A DNA stretch of 64,000 nt from positions 88,077,920 to 88,141,919 of the forward strand of contig OX439036.1 of NCBI GenBank assembly GCA_949317995.1. The letters run 5' to 3'. The notes under the pieces were generated by a model. The model was given only the letters and a program-made list of their open reading frames with translations. It searched no databases and was not told where the DNA came from. Positions 1 to 12,145 of this stretch are shown here, one piece after another. Within the stretch, counting starts at the first letter, position 1; every line of letters starts with the position of its first letter. The position numbers and the translations under genes are program-made. The stretch is from Acholoe squamosa. Its lineage: Eukaryota; Annelida; Polychaeta; Phyllodocida; Polynoidae.

Positions 1-565
1 TAGGAAGACTAACTCAATGGATGTAAATGACCTTAGACCAACCAGCCTTTTAAAACTCCCTGGTCCTGTGTCCTACGCAGCATGGCTACAGGAAGAGACA
101 CTCGACCCAAAGCGCAGTCACTGAGCACCTTAGTACTATTCTAAACAACATTATAGATAATAAGCCGACTTATACCTTATATCTCGATTATAAAAAAAAG
201 CTTTTGATATTGTCTCACATTCAAAATTATCAGATAAATTAGCAAATTTAGGATTAGATGGTCGGATATTTTCAAAAATTATCTTACCTCTCAGACTCAG
301 ACTACAATAGCTAATTACACTTGTACTTAACCTAAATTATTTACAGATGGGGTGCCTCAGGGCTCCGTTTTGGGTCCTGTCTTGTTCTCTTTATATATTA
401 ATTCTTTGCCAAAAATGTGTAATTTTGTAATGACATTGTATGTTGATGATGCGGTTGTCTCTGTCACATCTCCGAGAAATGAGAATAGTGCTGTACAGAA
501 TTAAAGAGTGGTGCCTGAATAATTCATTAACCATAAATGAGAAGAAAACTAAATGGATGTTATAT
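1..565 (+). pseudogene. Degenerate non-LTR retrotransposon reverse transcriptase fragment
   Basis: Conceptual translation in shifting frames gives reverse transcriptase blocks in the correct order. Near 150-240 is a stretch reading TYTLYLDYKKAFDIVSH, the first catalytic block. Near 346-410 is DGVPQGSVLGPVLFSLYIN, the conserved PQGSVLGP block. Near 437-456 is LYVDDAVV, the catalytic x-DD box. Near 505-560 is a thumb-like WCLNNSLTINEKKTKWM. No single frame stays open, so frameshifts and stops have destroyed it, and its 5' part lies off the window. The block style fits the CR1/Jockey/Rex1 group of animal LINEs, but I cannot place it more exactly. It is a dead copy. A second remnant of similar style lies at 43796-44862 on the other strand. 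Confidence 0.85.
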
Positions 566-1465
566 AATAATATAGTTTTCTTTTCCGATTATAAATCATA
601 GAAGTTGTGACAATGTTACACAAGCTCATGCCCTGCTACTACATCATAACTGAATTGTTATTGCAGGGGGCCTAGCGGAGGTACCACAATGCATGGGCGC
701 TAGGTATAAATACCGTATACTTTGTATCTTTACCCAATAGAAACACTTTAAAAATAATACGGTACAGCAACTCTACACCCAGCAAGATCAGTACAACGCT
801 GACCGTCATCTCTTCCCCCTCCCCACCACTTGAGCACCATCTCCTCTCCCCTACCTACACCCCACCTTACCATAGGCCTGCCAGCACAGTTGCAGAAACG
901 AGGCTCAGCACTGCGATGAATTTCTTATAAGAATGAGTCGCGCCGACAGCGACTGTGACAATGGGGGCTGCAGAGGCTGGGCAGATGGATTACGCGCCTG
1001 AAGAAGCCAATAAAAGCGGGCGTCGGGCGGGGGGTCGGGCGGCGATGAGTCGGCCGGACGCCGCGCTATGTCAGCAGCCCACAATGGGCGCAGACACCTG
1101 CCCCACGCACCGTCGGATATTAGTTCAGATAAATCAGCGACGCAGCCACTCTGGGGGGTTTACCCTGTGCCGCCGTCACTCGCCCTAAATCTAGATTTAC
1201 GGATTTCCGACTTATTGGGCGGACGCAGTGGGCTTCATTTCTCAGTGAATCAGAACGGTTTGAACATAGGCTGGTGCACCGGAAGTAGAGGGGTTGTTGA
1301 CAACGGGAACAGATCTGCCCCCTCCCTGTCCTACTCCACCCCTGCTCCTCCTGGCGGCTGTAAGTGTCTCCCTATACCCTGTCTGTCCCGACCATGTCCA
1401 GTGTGTGGCATAATCCATCCTTAGTATCTATATCTTATGTCAAACCATCCCTGAATCATTAAGCC
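566..1465. other. Intergenic stretch with a CpG-rich patch and TATA-like sequence
   Basis: No gene recognised. A TATA-like TATAAATA sits at 706-713 and a GC- and CpG-rich patch spans about 930-1330, unlike the AT-rich surroundings. Two overlapping short frames in the patch (955-1188 and 1068-1424) show no recognisable domain and are probably composition artefacts. The patch could be a small CpG island or transposon-derived DNA. Confidence 0.3.
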
Positions 1466-1642
1466 TAAGTGCGATGGGATACCTGTCCAAAATGTGTGCC
1501 GACATAGAGGTGTCGACATAACCAAAACTATAGATTCAGAGTGTGAAATGCTTATTAAATGTCGATGCGTTTAGTGACATTAAGCTTTTCACACTATGAA
1601 TCTATGATTTTTTTTTGTTGTATAGATATCCCATCGCACCAT
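1466..1642. mobile_element. Foldback MITE-like element
   Basis: The ends are exact inverted 12-mers, GTGCGATGGGAT at 1469-1480 and its complement at 1628-1639. Interior segments also pair: an ATAGATTCA...GTGTGAAA segment near 1530-1550 matches the complement near 1585-1605. The whole stretch can therefore fold into one long imperfect hairpin. No coding potential. Target-site duplication not clear. Confidence 0.65.
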
Positions 1643-1955
1643 ATAAGTATGGACAAAATAGATGTAAGCTTGAATATCATAGATTTAGTGTATCAGACCA
1701 CTCTAAAAAAATATGATAGAAATTAATAAAGGAAAAATGAAGGATTTCAATGGTCAACATTATTAGGCATTACGAGTAAGCCATATGGCTTTCAGTATAA
1801 GATATTTTCCATTATTCAGATTACGAACCATTAAAAAGCGCCCCATAGACCCAACAGTCACCGTGACCTGTATATCCAGCTTCTTCTTCTAATAGCATCT
1901 ACATGGAGGATTTGAGAAAACAAGATCCAATTTCGCTGATGCCTCCTATACCTCC
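1643..1955. other. AT-rich intergenic stretch, nothing recognised
   Basis: I see no gene, RNA or clear repeat here. Confidence 0.4.
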
Positions 1956-2008
1956 TGGAGGTTAATTCAAAACAGTGATTAATTAGCACTGTTTTGAATC
2001 AACCTCCA
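1956..2008. repeat. Strong hairpin, 22-bp arms
   Basis: The left arm at 1956-1977 and right arm at 1987-2008 are complementary with one mismatch, around a 9-base AT loop. It is probably the core of a small palindromic element. Confidence 0.7.
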
Positions 2009-2498
2009 GACAATAGTTTATAGGGAATTTGTCCTCAAACGGAGGTTACCATGCCACAAAAAGATGAAAGACATTTCAGGCATACATATAATGAACCATG
2101 GTCACACAATGGCACTATAATCCATAACTGATTGGATCACTCCATTGTAGCCCATTCATTATTCACCACCAAATTTACTCTGTTGTATTGTAAGTCTGTA
2201 TCAATATCACCTTGCATTGTATTGTAGTAAATGTCCAATCTATAACCATGTCATTATTTTCTTTACACACGATGTCAGGTATTAGTGTTAATGCATCTTA
2301 CTTGTGCGTGGTGGCGCAAGCCAGTCTCACTGTCATTTTTGATAATTTAGTATTCTCTCATGAATTCAAAAACTAATTCCGTGCGTGATGAAGCTGCGCT
2401 GATCAAAAAGACAACCGGATTAAATCTAGATGCAGTTGAATATTTTGGCGATGAGGTAGGCGTCATGGAAGGTATCTTGGGACTAGTCTTGACGGCTT
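2009..2498. other. Intergenic stretch, nothing recognised
   Basis: No recognisable gene. A 60-codon frame starting at 2360 runs into the foldback repeat that follows and looks like chance. Confidence 0.4.
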
Positions 2499-2753
2499 AC
2501 ATCGAGAGTCCACTAAGGCCTCTATCGCAGCAATTTACATAGGAAGTGTATGGCTCATTCGCCGGCGAAAAGCCAAGTGGACTATGGGTCTTACTGGAAA
2601 GGCATGCAGTCATCAGAGATTCGATCCTAAGATTGACCAGTCCCTATGTAATAACTATCGACATTAGACCCATAGTCCACTTGGCCGCTGTCGCGCTATT
2701 TAGAACTATATTTCCTATATAAATTTCTGTGACAGAATCCTAGTGGGCTATGG
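2499..2753. mobile_element. Pair of short foldback elements (cluster A)
   Basis: Two ~85-bp palindromic units lie in tandem at 2503-2587 and 2671-2753. Each starts with a version of ATAGTCCACTTGGCCTCTGT and ends with its complement, giving ~24-bp inverted arms around an AT-rich centre containing CCTATATAAA or ACATAGGAA. The first unit plus its ~60-bp spacer is nearly identical to 4051-4205, so the pair was duplicated as a block. Non-coding, non-autonomous; superfamily unknown. Confidence 0.75.
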
Positions 2754-4050
2754 GTGTAAGATAACAAAGGAAAGAGAACATGTAAAAGAGGAAACGCGGC
2801 AAGACTAATCTTCCGTCTTCCCTATATAATACCTAAAATAGATATGTTCTTTGCTGTCCTCAGATGTACCATAATAAACTCTTGGCAATAGTTTGTAGCT
2901 GCTAATATGTTCACTCAACAGAAGAATAAATGAATTAGTCCCTGAAATGTACATCACCGGTAGGGTCTATGAACTCGTTTTGTTGTTGTTGTTTTTATCA
3001 AAATAGCTATATCTACTACAACATAAAACAGCATGGAAATGTGGAAATAAATTACCAAGGGATTGTTATGCAAATCCTAGTCAGAGTCTCAGTCCGTCTA
3101 TTGCATTAATGAACAATGCAATACTCATTTCCAGCAAGGACCCAGGCTCTACCCTTAAAAGGGAATCATAAAGGGTCTTCTTATCATTGAGGAAAATGAG
3201 AAATGACACGAACACTGCTGCTGCATTAACGTTACCAAAAACAACGGCCTTCTCCTTTGTGTTTTGCAGAAGATTTTTGCTGCACTGCCCCAAAGTCTCG
3301 ACTGCCGGCCTTCCAGAATAAAGACCCTTGTCCTACTAAAACCCTCTTGGAATGGAGTCTCGGTGGCACCACTTGGAAAAAAGAGAAGAATTGTCTGGTT
3401 GGACGCAAGGAGGCTGAAATGACCCTTTCATAGAGACGGTGTCTCAGAGATAGACCAAGGGCAAGTGGAGGGGTGTGAGTGCAAGTATAAAGATAAACAT
3501 GTTTTTCTCAGCACAAGTAAATTGTTTTGTTCTTGATTAAATCAAGTGTTAATTTACAAGGTTATCCCATTAAATGTGAGTGAACGAATGCACTTATCAC
3601 AGATTATTGTTAATTGGGAGACAATGGTGATAAGCAATATTTCATTGTTTCTGAATTGTAGTGTTAACCACCCTTGTTGTTGTTAAATTCACTTGAAATC
3701 GCTTCTGTGCACATGAACTACATCTTCTCTGGAACATGGGCGTATCCATTGGGGACTCTGTGCATATTCAAGTATAACCAACAAAATCCAATATTGCGAC
3801 AAGAAATGAGCGGTGTTCAAAGTGACATGCATGCCAGTTTATTGCATTATTTAAGAAACAAAAATCTACCATGGACATAGTCAGGACTGAAATCAATACA
3901 CGTAAATCAATGATTTATCGTAACGATCGATTAGTGCAGATTGTAAGGTTCCACGTCGTGTGTGATATGCTAAGCTTAGTTGTCGGGCTTCCTTGGGCTC
4001 ATTTTGACAAAACTGACTATCTGAAAATTCATTGATGATTTCGTTTCCTA
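2754..4050. other. Intergenic stretch, nothing recognised
   Basis: Only short frames without recognisable domains (for example 3081-3293 minus and 3674-3880 plus). Confidence 0.4.
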
Positions 4051-4470
4051 ACATCGAGAGTCCACTTAGCCTCTATCGCAGCAATTTACATAGGAAATGT
4101 ATGGCTCATTCGCCGGCGAAAAGCCAAGTGGACTATAGGTCTTACTGGAAAGGCATGCAGTCATCAGAGATTCGATCCTAAGATTGACCAGTCCCTATGT
4201 AATAATGTCCATAGGATTTTACAGACTGGTTGTAGCAGCTTAATGTCGATAGTCCAATTGGCATCTGTCGCGCAATTGAGTTTTCCTATATAAACTTCTG
4301 CGACAGAGGCCTAGTGGACTATGCAGAAATGTAGGTGCGTATACAATGGTACACAATGGATTTCTTGACGATTCGAAGTAAACATCGATAGTCCACTAGG
4401 CCTCTGTCGCAGGAATTTACATAGGAAATGTATGGCTCAATCGCGTGACAGAGGCCAAGTGGACTATGGG
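4051..4470. mobile_element. Three short foldback elements (cluster B)
   Basis: Palindromic units at 4053-4137, 4246-4323 and 4386-4469 belong to the same family as those at 2503-2753. The third unit is the cleanest: arms GTCCACTAGGCCTCTGTCGC and, at its right end, GACAGAGGCCAAGTGGAC. The stretch 4051-4205, including non-palindromic spacer, is almost the same as 2499-2645, showing block duplication followed by divergence of the second unit. Confidence 0.75.
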
Positions 4471-4519
4471 TATTATGTTGTCATTCGAGATATTGCAATA
4501 AGCTTCTCAGTGCACTTAG

Positions 4520-4742
4520 TTCAGGAGGGCATTTCTTAATATGACACGACTAGATACAGCCAGTACCACTCTTGGGAACTCTAGTCGTACAGAGCAGTCG
4601 TTCCGAATATCGCGATTACCTTGCAGGATGAGGGTGGGGGAAGTGCACTGAGTTCCATGGCACACTGACGCTTTAGGATGCAATACAGTCTGGAGAGACT
4701 TGAAAAACTCATGTCGTAGCGTATTGAGAAATGCCATACTGA
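4520..4742. repeat. Imperfect inverted repeat, possible degraded MITE
   Basis: The left segment at 4520-4542 (GGAGGGCATTTCTTAATA) pairs imperfectly with 4722-4742. The end motif GGAGGGCATT also begins the hairpins at 42635 and 54101, so this may be an older, longer member of that family. Confidence 0.4.
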
Positions 4743-5553
4743 GGAAATCTTCCAGACTGGTGCATATTCATTATACTCATTAGAATGATGACACTTCAGT
4801 CAAAGGAAATTCCAGTCCCGATCATCTGCCAAAACTAAATTCAAATGATATAGAACTGAATTTGAATAATATAGGCCAACTGTTTTGGGTATTTTTGCAT
4901 TAAAAGTAGGTAGGGATATGGTAGTCACTAATATAATACCTTTATTTTGAGAATCACCTATGCTGTTTCCTTAATGAACCAGAGCTCTAGGGTTCTCAGC
5001 CATCGAAAAATACACAGGATTGAGTGTAATGAAGGAGCAGTAGGATGCTCGTGACATGATGAGAACCCATTGTACTAGCCTGTCTCCAGTGTTGAGCCGA
5101 GGCAGCCCACTGCTTTTAAGAACCATCAGCTCACCATCGGTATTTATACCTCAGCACCTTTTTCTTAGTCTCCATGTTTTGTGCACAATAATTTCTGAAA
5201 TCGCGTTCTCCTCGTCTCAAAGGGAGGGAGTCAAGGTGCCTGCGTCATGGAACCCGTTTTAATTACACCTTCCTTAACTCAAATCAGATTGTGAATCCCT
5301 CGTGATCTCTTTAAGAGAGCTGGATGGATTAAAGATGCACCATGTAGTGACGTAATTGACAGGTGTGCGACTGCCAATGGTAGTGTCATGGGATGTACCA
5401 TGGTCCTTTTGTATCAACAGGACAATAACTGTCAGAAGACAATCAGTTTACATAGAGGGCGATTCATAAATCCTGACAATATAAAATTATAATTTTTGTG
5501 AGGATCCAAAAGTCATCTATACCCTGGTAAACATCAAGGCATTCTGTGGATAG

Positions 5554-5555
<2 letters not shown>
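4743..5555. other. Intergenic stretch, nothing recognised
   Basis: No gene recognised. A segment near 5455-5510 resembles the end of the inverted-repeat element at 56019-56460 (GGGCGATTCATAAA). Confidence 0.35.

Positions 5556-5645
<90 letters not shown>
5556..5645. repeat. (TA)n microsatellite
   Basis: About 40 uninterrupted TA dinucleotides. Confidence 0.97.
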
Positions 5646-5646
<1 letters not shown>

Positions 5647-7464
5647 CCTATTAGTATCTTGTGTAGTCTGACGCCGAATATACAGTGTGTCAGAACTTGC
5701 ATGGCCTTAAGATCAACGAATTCGATTCACGGGGGCATTATTTGAGAGAATAATGTTATGATGCAGGCAATGTAAAAGATATCTCCTATATCAAAATCCA
5801 TATATGAAGAGAGGGATACATTAGACGTTTATATTAAAAGTTTGTATTACCTGTCTTGTGGTAATATTGATCATTTTCATGGCAAAAACTTGTCTGTGTA
5901 AGAGGGGATCTACCTTACCCGATGACTATGTTATTTTGAACCCTATTATGATATCAGAATCTCGATTCCCTTATGGACACATCAACAGCAAGCTGCATTA
6001 GAAAGTACTGTCACTAAAAACCCCGTTGTATTATCAATCTGATACATTTCAATCCTCTGCTAGGCAAAAGAAATACCGTAAAGGTACCTCGCTCCTTGCA
6101 ATATGATACTGTCAGCCTACCAGGTACATATGATACCATCGATTCTTGCGGTCACACACAGGCTTAGGCTAGAAGAACACTCCGACATAATATCACGATA
6201 CAACACGAGTATGTCTTCGCCTTGACATTAATACGATTAACATGTAGCCTCCAAGGGTAGTCAATTGAATTATTCCCTTCACCGCCCATCTGCGTGTCTT
6301 GACCAAACAGATTAATTTCCTCTTCAGCAGCAGCTAGCATCCCTGCTAAGTCTGATAGGATGGCAGAGATTCGGGTAGGTCATAATACTACACAGCACAA
6401 GAACCTAGTGAAACAAGAATGGGTTGCCCGATAAAAACAATGATATCTTACACCTGTTGGGTCATTTGTAGGTGTAGCAGCCATAAGGGACAATCCTCCA
6501 CCCGCCAAAAATCAGATTTATGAGAAATATCTCCCACTACTTTAAGGCTGTGTTCAAAGTCCCCCAGAGGAAATATTTATATTTGATTAACCTCTTATAC
6601 TACCTGATGGCTGTGGTAAAGCTATGATGTACTTGTGGGTTGCGGTAGCATTAATCTAGAGGAGATTTTTCAATGACAGCATGTTCATCATGTATTATGT
6701 TTAGGCATGTAGAGCAGTTGAATATTCCATTCACCAGAGACTGCCTGTAGCCATACGCCTCTCAGCAGGGCAATGCTGTCACCCACCGCCCCTCTCCTAG
6801 TCATCCTCTCTACTGAATAAACAACCACTGCTGACTTGGTGCCTCATCCTAGGTCAGCCTAATGGATATATATCTGTACCTCTCTGAGTCTAAGTGACAG
6901 ATGACTGACAATCTGCCCTGGCATCTTTGACAAAACCATTACAGCTTTTTTTAGAGATCACGACGAAGGGTGGAGCTCGTGATAGTAAAAAGGTATGGTG
7001 TAGGGAGGGGGTTGGGCGTGCTGTATCGGCTGATATCAGGGGTAATACGTCATGTAGAACACGCAGTGTCTCGACTGACAACATAATGCTGCTTAATGAA
7101 AGTTTACAAAGACGTAGGAGGCTCCTTCTTCACGACTATGACATGTTTTTGTTTGCACCATACATCAGCAGTGGGCCGATCCCTGCCTCACCAGCTGCAC
7201 ACGCGGTTCTCCTTTCTCCTGCTTCTCAGTATCATATCAGGTAGTATTGCTCCCTACGCCACAAACAATAAACACAGCATGTAAAAACACCCATTTTCCA
7301 CTTATGATACACATGCAAGGGGGGCGCAGGAAGCAAATACCTAACCCACTCAAACATTATTATTCTAGGGTAGAATTGGACTAGAGGATTAATTCACAAA
7401 TATAATGTACCGATCGGAAGAGGTTTACCAATAGGTATTTAGAGGTATAATATATGAAAAGGAC
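5646..7464. other. Intergenic stretch, nothing recognised
   Basis: Overlapping frames around 6890-7284 lack recognisable domains and overlap on both strands, which argues against a real gene. Confidence 0.35.
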
Positions 7465-7832
7465 CAGGAGGGTGTTGCTCCTATTGTAAAAAGAGCTGTG
7501 AGTATTTGCCCTCTTTTCTAAACAAGGCGTGCACTGCTTAACCTAAGTACTTGCACTCACCACATTAGTCTGAAAAGTCACCTGCCTTGTTTAAAATAGA
7601 GAGAGCTGCACTACCAGGTACCTACTTATGTCACACACTCTATAGTTTATTATACTAACTGACTTCTCCCAATTAGGTACGTATACTCAAATCCCCCTTT
7701 TTAGTACCGTACTTGAATGACCACTTGTGAGCAACAAAAGGGACAAGTTATAGCTACATGAAAAGAAAGGACTGGAAACAAGGGCATTTTTAGCCAGCTC
7801 TTCCTTATAACTATAGGAGCAACACCCTCCAG
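7465..7832. mobile_element. 366-bp MITE family, copy 1
   Basis: It begins CAGGAGGGTGTTGCTCCTAT and ends with the near-complement TAGGAGCAACACCCTCC, so it has ~20-25-bp terminal inverted repeats. The whole body aligns with 8131-8496 in the same orientation, with shared blocks such as ACAAAAGGGACAAGTTATAG. No transposase frame. The CAGG start resembles some hAT elements, but no target duplication is evident, so the class is open. Confidence 0.8.
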
Positions 7833-8130
7833 TATGGGTTTTGGGGGTTAAAAGTGAAGGTTAAAAGTTATAAATCTTCATGACCTTTTACTTACTTCTA
7901 TGTCTTATTTCACCTCAGCCAAAATATATCCCAAACACTTTGACTGTACCATTGAACAAATGATACATATTTGGTGACGGACAGCATTATTCTGAAAGAA
8001 ATCCCCCCCTCCTTTTTTTTTGGGGGGAGAGGGGGTGGTGGGAGGATGCAGACATATTCAGGTCCTCCTCCTTATCTGTATTTGCCTGCTTCTGTTCGAT
8101 ACACATAAACAGCAGACCTCAATCTAAAAT
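7833..8130. other. Spacer between the two MITE copies
   Basis: No gene. A homopolymer patch at about 8005-8045 (C run, T run, then G-rich) is the only notable composition feature. Confidence 0.5.
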
Positions 8131-8496
8131 CAGGAGCGTGTTGCTCCTATGGTAAAAAGAGCTGTCAGTAGGTACCCTCTTTTCAAAAGAAGTCACGCTC
8201 TGCTTCACCAAAGTACTTGCACTCACCACATAAGTCTGAAAAGTCACCTGCCTTGTTTAAAACAGAGAGAGCTGCACTCTCAGGTACCTACTCATGTCAC
8301 ACACTCTATAGCATATTACACTGACTGATTTCTCCAAACTAGGTACCTATGCAAATCCCCCTTTTTGAGCACCATTCTTGAATGACCACTTGTGAGCAAC
8401 AAAAGGGACAAGTTATAGCTACATGAAAAGAAAGGACTGGAAACAAAGGCATTTTTAGCCAGCTCTTCCTATTACTATAGGAGCAACACCCTCCTG
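8131..8496. mobile_element. 366-bp MITE family, copy 2
   Basis: Second copy of the element at 7465-7832, same length and orientation. It starts CAGGAGCGTGTTGCTCCTAT and ends AGGAGCAACACCCTCCTG. Compared with copy 1 it has scattered substitutions, consistent with independent insertions of an older family or an old local duplication. Confidence 0.8.
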
Positions 8497-9718
8497 CAAC
8501 TTTACCAGTCAAGTGGACCCTAAAAAGGGAGTCACAGCTGTCTTCGACAGGAGAGTCGCACTGGCTCTGACTAAACGGTCACCCCGACGACTCCTCTTCT
8601 GCTGTTTGTACCTCCCGTGTGCTCTCATATCACCCTGTTCATAGATAGCCAATGATCCTACTCCACTTCTGTTCAGTCTTCCTCTTGGTTTTATCCTCTA
8701 TATTCTGAACACTCTGTCTATTCCCGACCAACTTTACGATGCTGCTCCTGCACCTCCCCAGTCACTACCACATCCAGCATATCCCCTCAATGTCACAATA
8801 ACACTCTATGTAATTCTTCAAGTGTTGAACCTCATGCCGGGGACTACAGCACACCCTTCCCACACTCAACATCTCCAGCATAAGTGCTCTTCATCTAACT
8901 GTCCCTCACCCTGGAGTATATTTCAAATGTCTGTGCGACGGGAGCCCCTCAAATGGTGGCAGGTATATAAAATAATTGCATATTTGTGATTGCATAGATG
9001 GCTATATTACAGGCCTCAAAAGAAAAGCCAACTACTGACTCACTAGACAGCACTATGAAGTCCACCTGGGACTATTGCATTCTATTCCTATAGACGTATT
9101 CACTAATGTGGCCACCTATTTAGTCACTAACACCAACGCCCTAATATCACTTGGTAATATTTGACCATTTTCAAATCTATAGTAGAGGCCTGGTCCTGTT
9201 ATAGAAACAATTGAAATAGGCTCCAGTATACAGTCGATGGGACCCCGACACCCACTTGGACCCTAGAGAGTAGCTATAGTCCTACCGGGTAGATCCACTT
9301 CCTCTAGCTGTACATTTAGATTGCTGTCTGAAGGTACCTGTCAGCGTTTGGACCCAACAATCTTCACGAGTGTATTCAATTTGTGACCTTGACAACCTTC
9401 TGAACAGTATTTTCTTTTTAGTCTTTTATTGGTAGTTCCTTTACAGTCCTTTAAATTGTGATGAGGCAGCCTTAGAGTTATAGAAAATTAATTGATGTGA
9501 CATTGAGCTTTATGTATTTATATATTTGTAGCTATAAAGTAATTGACTACCGAAGTTATTCTATAGACAAATACAATGTGACTTCTAATGCTGTCGGTAC
9601 TGTATTCATATTGGTGTTTATGAATTGAAGTCTCATTTCACTCATCATATTCTGTCTCATGCATGCTACACTTATATGTTCATATAAATAATATATATAA
9701 ATCAACCTCTGCCAGCAA
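8497..9718. other. Intergenic stretch, nothing recognised
   Basis: No gene, repeat or RNA recognised. Confidence 0.35.
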
Positions 9719-10102
9719 TAAGGCCTAAAAAAGGTGTGTTTCCAGTTACCCGAACGACCCTAGCAAAACAGGGATGGTCCTGGAATGTTTTTTTTGTTTT
9801 TTTTTTGTGAATTTTTAACATATTCTGGCAATGTTTTGGCATTTTCCCCGTGATTTTCATATTTCGTGGAGCTTATCTGGGTCCATATCTATTGGTATAC
9901 AGCTCATAACATTCATTCATATTTTTTTTACATGAGCTTCACATTCCTTGGGTTTTTCATAACTCTACTGTAAAATCATAGAATCCAACATGTCTGCCCA
10001 TACATTTCTATACAAAATAAAAAAAGAGAAGAAAATCCGACCTACCGACCCTAGATATTTGAGGCATGTAACTGGAAGCACAACTTTATTTTTTTGGCCT
10101 AA
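9719..10102. mobile_element. PIF/Harbinger-like MITE with TAA target duplication
   Basis: Terminal inverted repeats GGCCTAAAAAA (left) and TTTTTTTGGCC (right) extend inward with paired TTCCAGTTAC and GTAACTGGAA. They are bracketed by TAA at 9719-9721 and 10100-10102. A 3-bp TWA duplication and GG-starting termini are characteristic of the PIF/Harbinger superfamily. About 378 bp, no coding capacity. Similar GGCCC-ended element at 54205-54587. Confidence 0.75.
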
Positions 10103-10353
10103 AGATGAATGTTCACAAAAAAGACAATTGATATCTAATGCAAGGTATTGAAGGCTATATCATATATATGATGGGAATCATATAGACATAAACACTAGAC
10201 ATAATGTCTCGTGTAGTATTTCTTTTAAAAGGTCATCCAGTGAAATAAGGGAGCTAGTGAACGGATCTTTGTAGTTTGCACTTTGAGTGCCAAATATATG
10301 ATTGTCATTTGATAATACTGTCGCCTCTGCAGATTGAAAAAAAAAAATGTTTG

Positions 10354-10971
10354 TTAGGGGGCGTTATGTACGCATTTTCCCCCAGAAAATTGACCCCCCC
10401 CACCCCATGGTGTATTATGTACGCATTGGGAAGATCCCCCACCCCTCAAGTACATACTCAACTGCCAAACCAACCCCCCCCCGCCCACTTCCTCACTGCA
10501 GATCTCCACATGCCCTTAGCATCAACTCTAGCAACCCCATTATAACTCTAGTAACCCCAGATATGGTTGAAAAGCTCTGTTTGGTGGAGGCCTTGTGGAT
10601 GACTCACCCCTCCCAAACTCTGAAATTGATAAGACTTTGCCCTCAGCCAAATGGGACTGGAAGTGATTCAGAACCCTAAATGGTTTAAAGAAACCCTGTT
10701 CCCTATTTAAAAGCTTTGCCCCCCCTGCCCTAACTAACCATGACTGTTATACATTGCATAAAAAAAGAGGAAAAATAGGGTGTTTTAAGCAGTACTTCAC
10801 CAGATGTACAGCTCTTATTTGTCTCAAAAAATATCCGAGTGCGTTCATAAAGAGTATGCTAAACTGCCTGTGGACCCCCCCCCCACCCCTGGATTTCAAT
10901 TATGCATTTGTATGCATTTGCCAAGACCCCCACCCCCCTCGGTGCGTACATACTTTATGGATGCCCCCTTA
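10354..10971. mobile_element. PIF/Harbinger-like MITE with C-rich interior
   Basis: The left end GGGGGCGTTATGTACGCA at 10357 and right end complement (TGCGTACATACTTTATGG then ATGCCCCC) pair around TATGTACGCA. Both are flanked by TTA (10354-10356, 10969-10971). The interior holds repeated C tracts and a second internal TTATGTACGCAT. Frames through it (10276-10545, 10347-10679) are proline-rich composition artefacts. Confidence 0.7.
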
Positions 10972-11736
10972 GTCTGATCTACCTGGGAAGACTTTAGCAC
11001 CCTGTGTATAAGCACGAAATAGTCTACTCTATTGAGCAGAGGTTGCATTGACTGTCCAGCAGCAATCTATATAGGGATGTTCCATTCGGCCTTGTGGCTT
11101 TGAATGGCATAGCCTAGTGTAGAATAATTTTGGTTTGTAATTTGTTCAAAGTAAATCCTTTACTTTGGTTGGACTAATCAGTGTGATGAATTGGTAAAAC
11201 TGGGGCAATGATCATTAATTTTGCTTTTCAACGTGTAGATTTACTTGAAAATCATGTCGGGGAAAGGATATCTTTTATCATGGAGCCTAGCACTGATCGG
11301 CATTTTCTTTTTCCAACTGCAGATTTACTTGAAAATCAAGTCGGGGAATGGTTATCTTTATCATGAAGCCTAGCTCTGATTAGCATTTTCTGTTCTTGTA
11401 CTGCACAAAAATTAGGTTTTCTTAGACTGCCCAGGTATGCTTGATTTTACACATAATAATTCCATAGAGTTTATCAATGCACGGGTAGGGTTACATACTA
11501 CATAAATCCATTTGCAGAGGTACACAAAAGGGTGTGTTCGGTATGCCAGATGGTGAATTTCTATTCAGACACATAAAGGAGCTTATGGCGAATCTTTATA
11601 TTCAATAGATATGTCCTTGCACCACATCTCACTTAGTTAACCAGGAGGTGAATTTAAAAGGCTCTTCCATAGCTACCTATGCGATGTTAGTGATTTCCCT
11701 CCCTTATTCCTTGGGGACTGTCTTCACTATCCGATC

Positions 11737-11768
11737 ATCGTGACAGATGCACATGTATCTGTCACGAT
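11737..11768. repeat. Perfect 12-bp-arm hairpin
   Basis: ATCGTGACAGAT at 11737-11748 and its exact complement at 11757-11768 flank an 8-base loop. Confidence 0.8.
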
Positions 11769-12034
11769 ATTCACCTTGAAAGACTGACATGTTTGATTTA
11801 TTCAGACGATTTTGTACTGATCTGGGTATCGAGAGGTCTACTCTAGATGTACCCCACCCCCTCTCACATACTGACATACGGTACAGATGGTCTTGTCGCT
11901 AATTGTCACCTAGTGGAGAAAGGCCCTTACTGCAATGGTAAGGCCAGGCTGCCTTCCTTTCTGATAGCCAGCTACTTTTTAGTGAGTGCTGTTAGTGTCA
12001 GCCCTGCTTTCACTATTCCAAGCAGAAAATAACT

Positions 12035-12145
12035 GTGCACAGTGGCAACAGGTGCACAGTGGCAACACAGAGAAAAAAATAGCAGTGGAAGACAAAACAT
12101 AGCAGTGGAAGACAAAATATAGCAGTGAAGACAAAAAATAGCATT
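12035..12145. repeat. Two adjacent short tandem repeats
   Basis: An 18-bp unit containing GTGCACAGTGGCAACA occurs twice, followed by about four copies of a ~20-bp unit ATAGCAGTGGAAGACAAAA. Confidence 0.8.

Noticed and set aside
2499-4470. A CRISPR array
   Set aside because: Repeats are palindromic, few, irregularly spaced and in eukaryotic DNA; they fit foldback elements.
10276-10972. Proline-rich coding frames
   Set aside because: Translation of C tracts inside a MITE with clear inverted termini and TTA duplication.
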